Shown: positions 7,128 to 16,222, counted from the stretch's first letter. The stretch: DNA of 20,657 bases from Thaumasiovibrio sp043421945 (GCA_043421945.1 JBHOGO010000080.1:1-20657), one strand, 5' to 3'. Notes: generated by a model from the sequence alone, not told the origin. Translations and numbers: made by a program.

Positions 7128-8272
7128 CAGGTAAGCTCTGTGTGGATACTCCGGGCATCAAGGAGTGGCATATCCAGCACAGTTTGCACGAACCCAGGTC
7201 CTTTATTGTGTTCTTTAATGTAGGCTTTCAGAAGCTCAAATATTGGCGTCTCAAACCCTTCATTTACAAGTTCAAGATAAGCCCTTACTTTGGGCCTTCC
7301 TTGCTCATCAAGACCAGTTCGGTTCAGAAGAGCCTCACTCATGTTTGAGTACTTCTTATTGAAGTTAGTCACAGCCCCTGGAAAAGATCTTTTACTCAGT
7401 TCAATCAACGGTAAGCCAGCATGCTCAGCATACTTGTTAGCCTGCCCCAATACGGTATAAGGCGATATTGTAAACTCATCTGCCAAGTCTATTACATGGT
7501 TTATTTTATGAGGCAAAGATGGTTTATCCTTGATTGAATTGTAAGCTTTTTTAGCTAAATCATGAGGATAAAGAAGACTACCTGCAAACGCATCTGCAAA
7601 ATCTTCTGCCTCATCGCCTTCCAATTCAGGAGACATACAGTGACCTAGTTCATGAGCCATCCAAAACTTGAAATCATGGATATTAGTATCAAGGTTAAGG
7701 TAAACCCAAGTTGTTTGAGAATCAGGTAAATGGATATGAATTGCGTTTTCATGACGTTGTTTTGTTCCCCATAAAACGGGAACAACAACAGCCTGTAATT
7801 CACTAAAGCGGCGAATTAGGTGTTTGAAGTCAATCTTATCTGTAGGCGCTACGTTTATGTCGTTTCGTACTTTGTCTGCTACTTTTCGCAAATAGTCATA
7901 ATCACAATTTGGTGACTTAAGCACTGGAGGCATTTCAAAAGTATCAAAAGGTAGGTAAGGCACAAGATGACGCAAAAAACGCCCCATTTCTTGAGCTTTA
8001 TCTACATGATGGCTTTTCGTTTTTGCAGAAGCTTTTTTACGAAAAGCAACTTTAGGGGCATTAAGCTCTTGTTTGATAACAAGCTGTTCAAACGTCAAGC
8101 CCAACAGTTTGCCAAGCTGAAGCAGTTTGTTCGGGCGTGGGAATGACTTAGCATTTAACCATTGAGAAACAGCTTCTTTGGAAACAGCAAGGTTTTCTGC
8201 CACAGCAGTCTGTGTCAGTCCTTTCTTTTCCATCGCTTCAGCAGCGTTTTCTGTGTTGAGTACTTTTTGCAT
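7127..8272 (-). CDS. Xre-type HTH regulator fused to an ImmA/IrrE metallopeptidase domain (putative antitoxin)
   Basis: This 381-aa protein has an N-terminal Xre helix-turn-helix (about residues 8-62, with the T-Q-T-A-V-A-E-N-L and S-K-E-A-V-S-Q-W-L helices). A central ImmA/IrrE (COG2856) domain carries the zinc motif H-E-L-G-H (207-211) and a third ligand candidate Glu223 in E-D-F-A-D-A-F-A. In ICEBs1 and Deinococcus, proteins of this fold cleave repressors. In Xre fusions they often act as antitoxins or autoregulators. Its stop overlaps the start of the PIN gene. The predicted promoter places the transcription start at or within 2 bases of the ATG, and there is no Shine-Dalgarno sequence, so the mRNA may be leaderless. 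Confidence 0.82.
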   Translation of the reverse strand: MQKVLNTENAAEAMEKKGLTQTAVAENLAVSKEAVSQWLNAKSFPRPNKLLQLGKLLGLTFEQLVIKQELNAPKVAFRKKASAKTKSHHVDKAQEMGRFLRHLVPYLPFDTFEMPPVLKSPNCDYDYLRKVADKVRNDINVAPTDKIDFKHLIRRFSELQAVVVPVLWGTKQRHENAIHIHLPDSQTTWVYLNLDTNIHDFKFWMAHELGHCMSPELEGDEAEDFADAFAGSLLYPHDLAKKAYNSIKDKPSLPHKINHVIDLADEFTISPYTVLGQANKYAEHAGLPLIELSKRSFPGAVTNFNKKYSNMSEALLNRTGLDEQGRPKVRAYLELVNEGFETPIFELLKAYIKEHNKGPGFVQTVLDMPLLDARSIHTELT

Positions 8273-8278
8273 GTGGAG

Positions 8279-8309
8279 AGTGTATAATTAAGTCAAGTTT
8301 TGTCAAGTT
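8279..8309 (-). promoter_or_regulatory. Promoter and candidate operator of the Xre/ImmA-PIN operon
   Basis: On the minus strand, TTGACA (8306-8301) and TACACT (8284-8279) are separated by 16 bp, giving a predicted start near 8272, the A of the ATG. The plus strand has GTCAAGTT at 8292-8299 and again at 8302-8309, a direct repeat with a 10-bp period (one helical turn) that overlaps the -35 box, a likely Xre autoregulatory operator. The rest of 8310-8462 holds only a short dyad at 8409-8424. Confidence 0.5.
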
Positions 8310-8462
8310 AAAGAGGGTGTGGTACATAGGAAAAAACGTTATTTCTTGAAGTCAGACCTAAGTTGCATTTTGAAGAATGTACTTTAACTCATTGAACAAA
8401 GAGCACATCTAGACTTAACTCTAGCTAGGTCAGTACTTTTCTTCATGACATAGCTAAAACCA

Positions 8463-10094
8463 CTAAAGCTTCTCAGCAACCCTCCCTGCCCAATCTAAGA
8501 TTGATTCTGTTGGAATACCTGTCGGGTGCCCCTCTACTGATTTAGGATGAGAAATTCCAATATGCTTTTTGAAGCCAAACATGGCATCCATTTCTTGGGT
8601 TGGCCATCCAAGGGACTTTGTCACTACGCCTTTTTTGATTCGAGAAAACTGCTCTTTCCAATTGCGAGTATCAATCTGCCGTATACATTTTGTGGAGATC
8701 CATTTACTCAGACCTGTTACATCAACTTCGAGCAAGTAATTCACATGACCATTTCGCTCCACGACAACACAACGAATCGTTCTCTTTGCGCAAGTGTCAA
8801 TCAAATGACACTTACTACGCCCGACCTGATCAAGTTCATGAGTGTAAGAATCAATGATTGTACAGGCGTATTTTTCTTCTAGCATTTGCACCATCATGTT
8901 AAAGGCCGTAAAGCGAGAGGCATACTCCTCTGATCTATCAGTACAATCTTGCAAACCTCCGCCCATATCTGCACAGGGTATCTCACCATTACTGCCTGGT
9001 TCATTGGTACTGACCATATCACCAGCTTTCTTAGCTGCATCTTTGCCTCTATCTGGCCGATGACTCCTTTTGGGCGTTGTTGCTTTCGATGTTGAAAAAC
9101 GATTTTTAAACCTTAATGAGCAAGTATTTTCACCTACTAAGAATGCATGGTTAGCATCGGAAGCCTCACGTTCATCATCGATAATATGTTCTTCTGGGCG
9201 CTCATACGGTTCAGGGCCGCCACCACCACTCGTTGGCTTTTGGCCTTCATCTGGATGCGTAAAAGACGGGTTATGGAAGTAGACCCTAGACGGCATTTGA
9301 GCGTTAATTTCAATATCCGTGATCTTTTCAACTAGAAAGGAGCTACCACTTGCATCAAGCCTACCTTCGTATTCGAAAGACCATCCTGCCATTTGAGGAG
9401 GGTCGAAGTGAAATAGCCAGCGCTTATACCCCGCAGATATATTTCGTTCCTTTTCGACGTTGAAATATCTAAAAATCGACTCAAATGAACGCTTTGCATT
9501 GCTATCAATAAGTAACCAACTCAACATTGCTCTTGTTGCTGAATCATTGAATGCCGAAGGAGGAAAGTTTGATGTTTGCATCACTTCGATATTGGCATAG
9601 TCCTCCTTGGTGTTTACTTCAACCTTGAAGTCTGTAAGCAAACGAGAAGACATTAATGACGCTCGCGATAAGTACGAGCTGGCATAAAATAAAACCCTTG
9701 CCAGCTCAAGCTGAGGAATAACCAGTTTAGGGGCGGTGGCGCCTCGGTCTAATACAAATGCATGTTGCTCTGACTCTTTCTTTCGCAAAGACTCTGCTGA
9801 CTCTGAGTCGGGGAACTCATTCAAACTACTGTGTCGAAGGAACTCATTACTTCTAAATTTGTGACGCCCTCGTTTAGCGTAACTTTCTGATAACCCTCTT
9901 TGATTAATTATTTTTCCTCGATACAAAGCAGGAACGTTAGAAAATGCAGTCGCATGAAAATTATTTTTCTGCTGTGGGGGATAGCACCAAACTTCAATTG
10001 AAGGCCGGTAAGACGAATCACTTGTTCGCAATAATACTTTACCTGTATGGACTATACGTACATCATCGTCACACTTGTAAAACCTAGCTCCCAT
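8463..10094 (-). CDS. tnsE: TnsE, alternative target-selection protein of Tn7
   Basis: This 543-aa protein (Tn7 TnsE is 538 aa) sits in the tnsE position after tnsD. Segments I recognise from TnsE include I-P-Q-L-E-L-A-R (about 124-131), F-D-P-P-Q-M-A-G-W in the middle, G-R-S-K-C-H-L in the C-terminal half, and the C-terminal block around I-K-K-G-V-V-T-K-S-L-G-W-P and I-S-H-P-K. In Tn7, TnsE with TnsABC directs insertion into discontinuously replicating DNA and conjugal plasmids through contact with the sliding clamp and 3'-recessed ends. The ATG is nine bases after the tnsD stop with AAGGA just upstream. The middle (about residues 285-375) is low-complexity and poorly conserved, as in the family. 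No terminator is evident after the stop. Confidence 0.9.
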   Translation of the reverse strand: MGARFYKCDDDVRIVHTGKVLLRTSDSSYRPSIEVWCYPPQQKNNFHATAFSNVPALYRGKIINQRGLSESYAKRGRHKFRSNEFLRHSSLNEFPDSESAESLRKKESEQHAFVLDRGATAPKLVIPQLELARVLFYASSYLSRASLMSSRLLTDFKVEVNTKEDYANIEVMQTSNFPPSAFNDSATRAMLSWLLIDSNAKRSFESIFRYFNVEKERNISAGYKRWLFHFDPPQMAGWSFEYEGRLDASGSSFLVEKITDIEINAQMPSRVYFHNPSFTHPDEGQKPTSGGGGPEPYERPEEHIIDDEREASDANHAFLVGENTCSLRFKNRFSTSKATTPKRSHRPDRGKDAAKKAGDMVSTNEPGSNGEIPCADMGGGLQDCTDRSEEYASRFTAFNMMVQMLEEKYACTIIDSYTHELDQVGRSKCHLIDTCAKRTIRCVVVERNGHVNYLLEVDVTGLSKWISTKCIRQIDTRNWKEQFSRIKKGVVTKSLGWPTQEMDAMFGFKKHIGISHPKSVEGHPTGIPTESILDWAGRVAEKL

Positions 10095-10103
10095 ACCATT
10101 TCC

Positions 10104-11621
10104 TTATTTGTAATCTGATCCTGTAGTTACCCAGCCAAGTAAATCTGCGATAACTGGCATTATTCTTTCGTTGGGAAGGCTTGCTGAACGCATCAATTGC
10201 CAACGACTCATTCCTGAACCTGTTCTTGATTTTGCGATTACGGCCATGACTAGCCGACGAGCTTGAAACTCAAAGACGCTTTCTTGATACCGATTTAAAG
10301 CAAGAGATAGCAAGGGTAATAAGTTCAGTTTTTTGCTCACCGAGCCATAATCTTCTAGCTGCTTAAGTAAAAAATTTTTGCTTCTTCGTGGGCCATCAAT
10401 AACGGTATCTAATCGTTCGACAATCCTAATAAGCTGCTTAGTTAGTGATCTGTCTCTTGCGCTCCAATCTACTTTTTTCTGCCTTACATGAGATTGGGAT
10501 TGATGGATTCGATTGAAAGCTAATAGCCAATCTCTATCATTTCGGTACAGCCAAGCATACAGTGCACCACCACCTGGAAGTTTGCGTGCTTTCTTAATCG
10601 GAGTCTTGTCTATTAAGTAACGCCACTGCTTACGTTTTTTCTCATTTGAATTTGGCATAAGGTGAGCATTGTCCTTAGGGAAGGATATCGTCACTTTCTC
10701 TTTTGATTTAACTTCTTTAATGATTTCACTAGCCGACATTTCAGGAATAAAAGCAGACCAAACCGTTAAGTGCTGTAGATAGCTAAAAGCTTTACGATGG
10801 CGGCGAAATATCGTTCGAAGCCAGTTAGTATCTCTATCAGAATTGATAGTTAACTCAGGGGTAACGATTTTACTTACAACTAATTCAGCTATCTTATCGT
10901 GTGCGAACTGTTTAGTGCCTTTTCCACAGCCAAAGTCGTGCGCCAGATGATTGTAGAAAAGACTCCATTGACGCTGAGTCGGAGAGTCTTGGGCTGGTAA
11001 GCACATTACCTCTTTAGCTTTGTTGGCCAAATAAGCAACCTGCTGCTCCGCTTTATCCGTGGTATTACTTAAAAGGGGCTGACATTGTATTCGGCCACAT
11101 GCATGATACGTGTGCCTACTATCATGGTAAGAGGTTGTCGATTGACTAAGAAGTCCATGCTTAGGGCAGTAAGGTAAAGATGGCAAAAACCACAATCTAG
11201 ACCAATAACTTTCCCCATATTTTTGCTTTTGTTCCGCGACACAAGCTGGGCAAACACAAAAGTTATCCGACGTTTTTACAATAGAAGCTGGGGCTCCTAG
11301 CATTAGATGAACAGAGCCCTTAGCACAATGTTCCATTCGCTCCATCGCTCTAATCCTAATGCTTTCATCAACAAAAGGAGCGTAAACCGGGAACATTGTA
11401 TGTTCATAAATAAGCTGTTGGACGTCAAATCGTCCCGTGTTAACTAGCTGCTCTGATATCGAAGACAAATGACTAGGCAGGTCAGTTGTCGCAATCACTT
11501 TTCTGTCACCATACACTTCATCTAGTAGCTGTTTAGAACTTGTAATCGCACTGCGAATTCCAGCTCTAGCCACCAAGCTATAGATTAATTCATCTGGATA
11601 AGGGACAGGGAAGCAGTGCAA
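10104..11621 (-). CDS. tnsD: TnsD (TniQ family), attTn7 target-selection protein
   Basis: The protein is 505 aa (Tn7 TnsD is 508). It opens with the TniQ-type F-P-V-P-Y-P-D-E-L-I-Y-S, and the CCCH zinc finger falls at Cys124, Cys127, Cys152 and His155, the same numbers as in Tn7. The blocks Q-Q-L-I-Y-E-H-T, R-K-A-F-S-Y-L-Q-H, and L-Y-A-W-L-Y-R followed by D-R-D-W-L are also Tn7-like. TnsD binds the 3' end of glmS and recruits TnsC, giving insertion just downstream of glmS; the location of this element shows that route was used. The apparent start is TTG at 11621, two bases after the tnsC stop, which would make its translation depend on tnsC. Confidence 0.95.
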   Translation of the reverse strand: MHCFPVPYPDELIYSLVARAGIRSAITSSKQLLDEVYGDRKVIATTDLPSHLSSISEQLVNTGRFDVQQLIYEHTMFPVYAPFVDESIRIRAMERMEHCAKGSVHLMLGAPASIVKTSDNFCVCPACVAEQKQKYGESYWSRLWFLPSLPYCPKHGLLSQSTTSYHDSRHTYHACGRIQCQPLLSNTTDKAEQQVAYLANKAKEVMCLPAQDSPTQRQWSLFYNHLAHDFGCGKGTKQFAHDKIAELVVSKIVTPELTINSDRDTNWLRTIFRRHRKAFSYLQHLTVWSAFIPEMSASEIIKEVKSKEKVTISFPKDNAHLMPNSNEKKRKQWRYLIDKTPIKKARKLPGGGALYAWLYRNDRDWLLAFNRIHQSQSHVRQKKVDWSARDRSLTKQLIRIVERLDTVIDGPRRSKNFLLKQLEDYGSVSKKLNLLPLLSLALNRYQESVFEFQARRLVMAVIAKSRTGSGMSRWQLMRSASLPNERIMPVIADLLGWVTTGSDYK

Positions 11622-11623
11622 TA

Positions 11624-13282
11624 TTAAACCGCCTTTTCTAACAGTGACTGAATGTCTAGAATCAAACCCGACTTTGACATTGCTGTGTACACTTCATTAT
11701 CAGAATCAGATTGAGAGTGAACAAACCTCAAATCCTCACTATCAAGGGTATGCCACTGAGTCTGTTTGATTGCGGATGCCCTCTTTCCCTTACTTGGCTT
11801 AGCCTCTTTTTTAGATTTTAACAGCTCAGGATTAGCAAGTAGCTCATGTACCAATGGGAGTAAGCTTATCCATGTCAAATCAGGATGTTGATCAAATAGC
11901 TGTCGTATTACAGGAGCTAAAAGCGTTGAGTCAAACTCATCTTTTAGGGCCATATATACACGTCGCTCTTCATCGGTTATGAGCTGTTGATATGCAAACT
12001 CCTCTGGTGTCTGCTGAACAGTTGTTGCTACCTGTTTTTGCAACTCAAGTAACCGTTTATCAGTGTTGCTTAGTTTAAGGTCTGAAAACTTAATCATTTC
12101 TTCGACATCACCCGAGCGAAGAGCAGCTAGCATTGGGTGAACAGGTTTTAATTCATCCTCGTAAACCTGTTGCATTAATTTAGGTGTGATCCTTTCTACT
12201 TTTGTCGCGATTGCTCTCAGCTGACACAAGACATATAGCTTAACCACAATATCCAAGACACCTTGGCTTAGGTCATACCATAGAGAACGAATGTCATCCG
12301 ATAACACCTCATCACGTTTTTGTAGCCATTGAAGAGTCCATAACTTATCCGTGAGCGCTTTCCATTCTCTTCCTTCTTCCATTGGATCCCAAAAAATCGC
12401 TCCAAGCCCAGAGCCTCGCCTTGCAGATCTCATATCAGCCTCAAATATCTCGCGGGCTCGTGGTGTTCCAACCAAAATCACAGGAAGGCCAATGGTATTT
12501 ACTAATGTCACAAAGAAATTAAGCATTTTCTCAGAGCCTCCCGAGCGAGAACGACTAAGGTGCTGTATTTCATCAATAATAAGAACACCTACTGCATGAG
12601 CATTTGCAACCTGAGCCATTGCAGCTAAAAGTGTTTCAATACTCGGTCTTTTGCTCATCGAGTATTGTCTTTCGTAGTTGGATGTCCCTAATGCTCTATC
12701 CATCGCACGAAAAAAGTTCAAGCACAGCTCTTTCAGTGATCCATCATGGGAGCAGTCAATTTTTAAATAAACGACTTGCTCAAGATTTCTGTCTGGATGG
12801 TAAATAACTTGAGGGTATAACGACAAAAGCTGCTTGATCGCCGTTGTTTTGCCATTTCCGCTACATCCAATCAATGTCATGCTTTGGGCTGTAGAACTAA
12901 CTTCCGTGAACTTTATCGCCTTCAAATCACCAGATAAAACACGCTCGTAACCATTTTGTATATGTCTTGCCCAATCACCTGTTTCGGGATTTCTTCCAAC
13001 ATAGCCACGCCGTATCATCAATGAAAGTCGTTCATGCAACTGTATGTGCTGACTGAGGGGCTGGAAAAAATCATCAATAACACGACAGATACTATGCGCT
13101 CTTTCGATGCCATTTCGATGGATATCTTCTGCGGTACACCTTAACGAGCCCTTCAGAGCAATCGAGTCGTCTAGAAAACTATTTATCGGTGGTAATGCCT
13201 CTATCAGCGGGTTATTTCGATAAGCTGAGAGCGTAGCACTTTGATAGACGGCTACTACACGATGATCTTTGCTTTTCTTCAT
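11624..13282 (-). CDS. tnsC: TnsC, AAA+ ATPase regulator of transposition
   Basis: The protein is 552 aa (Tn7 TnsC is 555). Walker A is G-C-S-G-N-G-K-T-T (139-147), and Walker B V-L-I-I-D-E ends at Asp237-Glu238, followed by I-Q-H-L-S-R-S-R-S-G-G-S. Flanking blocks such as N-P-L-I-E-A-L-P-P and D-E-L-K-P-V-H-P-M-L are collinear with Tn7 TnsC. TnsC polymerises on target DNA with ATP, connects the target selectors TnsD or TnsE to the TnsAB transposase, and enforces target immunity. Its ATG shares one base with the tnsB stop (TGATG). Confidence 0.96.
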   Translation of the reverse strand: MKKSKDHRVVAVYQSATLSAYRNNPLIEALPPINSFLDDSIALKGSLRCTAEDIHRNGIERAHSICRVIDDFFQPLSQHIQLHERLSLMIRRGYVGRNPETGDWARHIQNGYERVLSGDLKAIKFTEVSSTAQSMTLIGCSGNGKTTAIKQLLSLYPQVIYHPDRNLEQVVYLKIDCSHDGSLKELCLNFFRAMDRALGTSNYERQYSMSKRPSIETLLAAMAQVANAHAVGVLIIDEIQHLSRSRSGGSEKMLNFFVTLVNTIGLPVILVGTPRAREIFEADMRSARRGSGLGAIFWDPMEEGREWKALTDKLWTLQWLQKRDEVLSDDIRSLWYDLSQGVLDIVVKLYVLCQLRAIATKVERITPKLMQQVYEDELKPVHPMLAALRSGDVEEMIKFSDLKLSNTDKRLLELQKQVATTVQQTPEEFAYQQLITDEERRVYMALKDEFDSTLLAPVIRQLFDQHPDLTWISLLPLVHELLANPELLKSKKEAKPSKGKRASAIKQTQWHTLDSEDLRFVHSQSDSDNEVYTAMSKSGLILDIQSLLEKAV

Positions 13283-15366
13283 CAGTTATCATCCTCATCA
13301 TCAAATAGCTCCGGTATGAAGTCAGGCAGTTGATAACTTTCCTCCTCTCCCTTTATAGGTATCAGCGATGCGACTTCTTCTTGTTTAGCCCTAACTGGCT
13401 GTATTGCTAATTCCTTTCTCTCTTGCTCTCGAACATTCCGTTTATTGCCTTTGATGTCATTTATCTTTTGCGCGTTGCTCAATGTACTGGTTTTACGATT
13501 TTTTGTAGCTTTCTTCAGTTTCTTTTCAAGAAGATCATCAAAATCTCGTTCTATGGGTGCAAATTGATACTTAGCTTCAGCTAAAATCTGCTTTTGAGCT
13601 GCTTGACGTTCCCATACTTGATACCAAGTTAGATCACGGAACTCTCTACTTCGACTAGAAAGATCACAAACCCAAAATGTATTTTTTCCTTCTTCAGGAA
13701 ACAGATATATGTGATTAGCAGAACCAAGCTCATAGGCTGCAAATAGCTTTTTAGGTCTAGACACTTCCGAAGAACGGTGCATCCAACCTGTCTGAATAAT
13801 TTCTTTTCCTGTGTAGGTTAATCCCCATAACTTTATGCCCAATTCAGATACAGTGACTTTTTGACGAGGTAACAGCAGTAGTTTTGCAATATCCGTATCA
13901 ATAGCTCGTAAACGCCCAGTACGATTCTGTAGGCCCCACCTCCAAAGCTCAATAGGGATCGATGGAAGGCTTTCTGGCATATCAGGAGCACGATCGTACT
14001 TATCCAATGGCTTGTTTAAGTTGTGAGCAAGTATTGAATAGAGCAGTATTTCAATAAAGTCTGATCTCGCCACAGCAGCTTCAACTCTATAGTCTCTTTC
14101 ACCATGCTTCTTAACCTTGTTACCAGTTACGACACCTGGCATATAGGGCTTGAACTTAGCCTGCAATGTACCAAATGATCTCTCGACAATGCCTTTAGCA
14201 TCGCCTCTTCGAGGTGGAGCACTTTCAAGGCGAACACCAATAGCATCAACCAAATAATTTGCTTGATGGCTCATCAATTCGCCACGATCAGCCAGCAACA
14301 CATCGGGAATGCCTATGCATGGCCACTGTTCTTCTGAAATATCGATACCATATTTTGCGCAAGTTTCTATTTTGCTGCTAAAGCTGCATATCAGTGCTTT
14401 CATTGCAACGGGGAAAGATGGGTTATCGAAACCAATATAAAACCCTGCAACCATACGGCTAAAAACATCAATGACCATATAAATCGTCGGCCGACCGATA
14501 ACTTTGTCTGCATCGTCATCATCGACCAAGTAAATATCTGCAATGGTGGCATCAATCTCATATCGACTCCCTGGGCCTAAAGCTTGCTCGGTTGCAGTTC
14601 CATGTAGTGGCCTAACATCTTTATTGTAATTGCCTTGAGGTGTTTGAACGGTAAGCTTTGTGACCTTGCTATACTCGGTTTTGTAGAAGTATCTAAATTG
14701 GCGGAGTGTTGGAATTTCATGCTCTTCAACACTGGGGTTCTTTAACTTATATGCTTTTGAAAACTTTCTATGTGCATAAGCAACGGAGTTCCCTTTATCA
14801 TTCATCAAATATTTATCACAAATAATTCGGAACTGTTTTCTGATTTCTTCAGTGACTTGTTTGCCATCACCGACACCGTAAACCCTAGACTTACCAGCTT
14901 TATTTGTTGTGAAGTTTCTTCTCTTTCCGGCAGCGCCTGAGTTTTTGTAGTCTGGTATTAGGGCATTTTTTATTTGTCCACGCTGCCAATATCTCCGAAC
15001 TAAACGATAGATGGTCGATTTGGTTTTATTTGAATTGGCAACCGCATGACTAAACCTTTTTGCTCGAACCCTTTTGTCAAATGCTCCTTCACCATCTACG
15101 ATAGGCTTAATCAAATCAAAGTCGTTCTGCCTTTTCTGATATGCATTTGACTCTTTGGTCCAAGACTCTCCTTGAAGGTATGAATAAGGGTCCGGAATTT
15201 TTTCTATACGCCCTTCATCAACCCAGTTACGGCATTCATCAAAATAGACTCTTTCCGGTAAACCTTTATCCTCATCAATAGCAATCCAATAGAAGTAATT
15301 TGTCTCGGTAAAAAGCACGCGGTAAGCCTTACCGTCAAACGCTAAAGTTTCGTTAACTGGCCACAT
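13282..15366 (-). CDS. tnsB: TnsB, DDE transposase
   Basis: A 694-aa transposase of the retroviral integrase superfamily (Tn7 TnsB is 702 aa). I start it at ATG 15366 (M-W-P-V-N-E), with GGGGGG seven bases upstream and the M-W start shared with Tn7. The longer frame from 15405 adds 13 residues that overlap tnsA and have no support. With this start the catalytic triad is Asp272 (R-Y-E-I-D), Asp360 (L-L-A-D-R-G-E) and Glu395 (K-G-I-V-E), one residue off Tn7's 273/361/396. The N-terminal 250 residues hold the end-binding HTH domains, and the C-terminal tail (S-L-P/Q-L-P-x-F-x-P-E-L-F type) resembles the TnsC-contact region. TnsB binds the end repeats and joins 3' ends to target DNA. It overlaps the real end of tnsA by 14 bases. 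Confidence 0.96.
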   Translation of the reverse strand: MWPVNETLAFDGKAYRVLFTETNYFYWIAIDEDKGLPERVYFDECRNWVDEGRIEKIPDPYSYLQGESWTKESNAYQKRQNDFDLIKPIVDGEGAFDKRVRAKRFSHAVANSNKTKSTIYRLVRRYWQRGQIKNALIPDYKNSGAAGKRRNFTTNKAGKSRVYGVGDGKQVTEEIRKQFRIICDKYLMNDKGNSVAYAHRKFSKAYKLKNPSVEEHEIPTLRQFRYFYKTEYSKVTKLTVQTPQGNYNKDVRPLHGTATEQALGPGSRYEIDATIADIYLVDDDDADKVIGRPTIYMVIDVFSRMVAGFYIGFDNPSFPVAMKALICSFSSKIETCAKYGIDISEEQWPCIGIPDVLLADRGELMSHQANYLVDAIGVRLESAPPRRGDAKGIVERSFGTLQAKFKPYMPGVVTGNKVKKHGERDYRVEAAVARSDFIEILLYSILAHNLNKPLDKYDRAPDMPESLPSIPIELWRWGLQNRTGRLRAIDTDIAKLLLLPRQKVTVSELGIKLWGLTYTGKEIIQTGWMHRSSEVSRPKKLFAAYELGSANHIYLFPEEGKNTFWVCDLSSRSREFRDLTWYQVWERQAAQKQILAEAKYQFAPIERDFDDLLEKKLKKATKNRKTSTLSNAQKINDIKGNKRNVREQERKELAIQPVRAKQEEVASLIPIKGEEESYQLPDFIPELFDDEDDN

Positions 15367-16182
15367 TACGATGCCCCCCGAACAAAGAAACGCTTCTAAA
15401 CGCAATTTCTTTCGCTTTCAAACTATGAAATGGTAAACGAATATCGAACGTTATAAGCCTTGCTGCACACATTAAACGAATATCATAAAGCGACTGACCA
15501 AGATCTTGCTGGTATGCCATGTCATACTCTTTACACAGATCAACGACTTTTCTTTCTGGGTGTTGAACAAAATAAACACTGACATGCTCAAAAGTAAGCG
15601 ATAGCTCATCCGTTATTACTTCATCAAAGTACCCCTTAACCCCGTATAACCACTCAATATTCGATACGACTGTTTTGTCTATCTCTTTATCTGTTACGAG
15701 GAACCAGGGGATTCTTTTTAGCTGCCAATAACGGCGTTCTATTTCTAGCTTCTAATAGTTCTCGGATCTTTTAAGTCTTTGGAATATTTTGCTTGAATAG
15801 CGAACTTGGGCTGAGTTTTAGAAGCGGTGTTAACCAAAAAGTCAGAGGACATGACAAGATTTACCCCTCCTTGCGAAGGGTGCCAAAGTTGACCTTCCCT
15901 GGAAATATTGAGAGTGTCATCTCTGTTGAGTGGAAACTGCTCACGAATGTCTGTTACGGCAGGGTTATGGTCTAGAAGGAGAAAGACTGCGAACTCAAGA
16001 TCCGATAGTACATGATGAATCCGCCCCGTTAGGTGAGAGTAAACTCTCTGAGATCGACCTTCTGAAGGAACCTCATTGACATACAGCCACGGCTTATAGC
16101 CAGAAAGCCTTCCTGCTCCTCGGCCTTCACTTATCCGCTTGATGATCTGCTTTTCAGTTAAAACGTACTTTGATTTTGCCAT
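15353..16182 (-). pseudogene. tnsA: tnsA, transposon-end endonuclease, interrupted by a one-base frameshift
   Basis: The first 145 codons (16182-15745) encode the TnsA catalytic domain, with Glu63, Asp114 and Lys132 (Q-A-K) at the Tn7 residue numbers. The frame then hits TAG at 15747-15745. From about 15755 a second frame carries the rest of TnsA: K-L-E-I-E-R-R-Y-W-Q, I-P-W-F-L-V-T-D-K-E-I and N-I-E-W-L-Y-G are typical C-terminal-domain sequence, and it ends at TAA 15355-15353. Restoring one base near 15752 gives about 276 aa against 273 in Tn7. TnsA makes the 5' cuts that convert Tn7 movement to cut-and-paste; its C-terminal domain contacts TnsC and DNA. No start codon lies early in the second frame. 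It may be a true mutation or a sequencing error; a programmed frameshift lacks a slippery heptamer. Confidence 0.92.
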
Positions 16183-16184
16183 AA

Positions 16185-16222
16185 CAAAAACCCGGTCAAC
16201 TTTTAATCAGTTTAACCGGGTT
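16185..16222 (-). terminator. Inward-facing terminator at the right end, upstream of tnsA
   Basis: The minus strand has AACCCGGT (16222-16215) pairing with ACCGGGTT (16196-16189), extended by a G-U and two A-T pairs, around a loop of about 12 bases and followed by TTTTTG. It would stop glmS readthrough entering tnsA. The tns promoter lies over its 5' arm, so transcripts from that promoter lack the 5' arm and cannot form the hairpin. Confidence 0.72.

Noticed and set aside
8409..8424. Hairpin CTAGA...TCTAG after tnsE as a terminator
   Set aside because: The stem is five base pairs with no T-run on either strand.
15367..15405. Upstream start for tnsB
   Set aside because: The extra 13 residues lie inside the tnsA C-terminal coding region. 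ATG 15366 has a strong GGGGGG ribosome-binding site and matches the Tn7 TnsB N-terminus.
15740..15760. Programmed ribosomal frameshift in tnsA
   Set aside because: There is no slippery heptamer or clear downstream structure. A simple one-base loss or sequencing error explains the break better.
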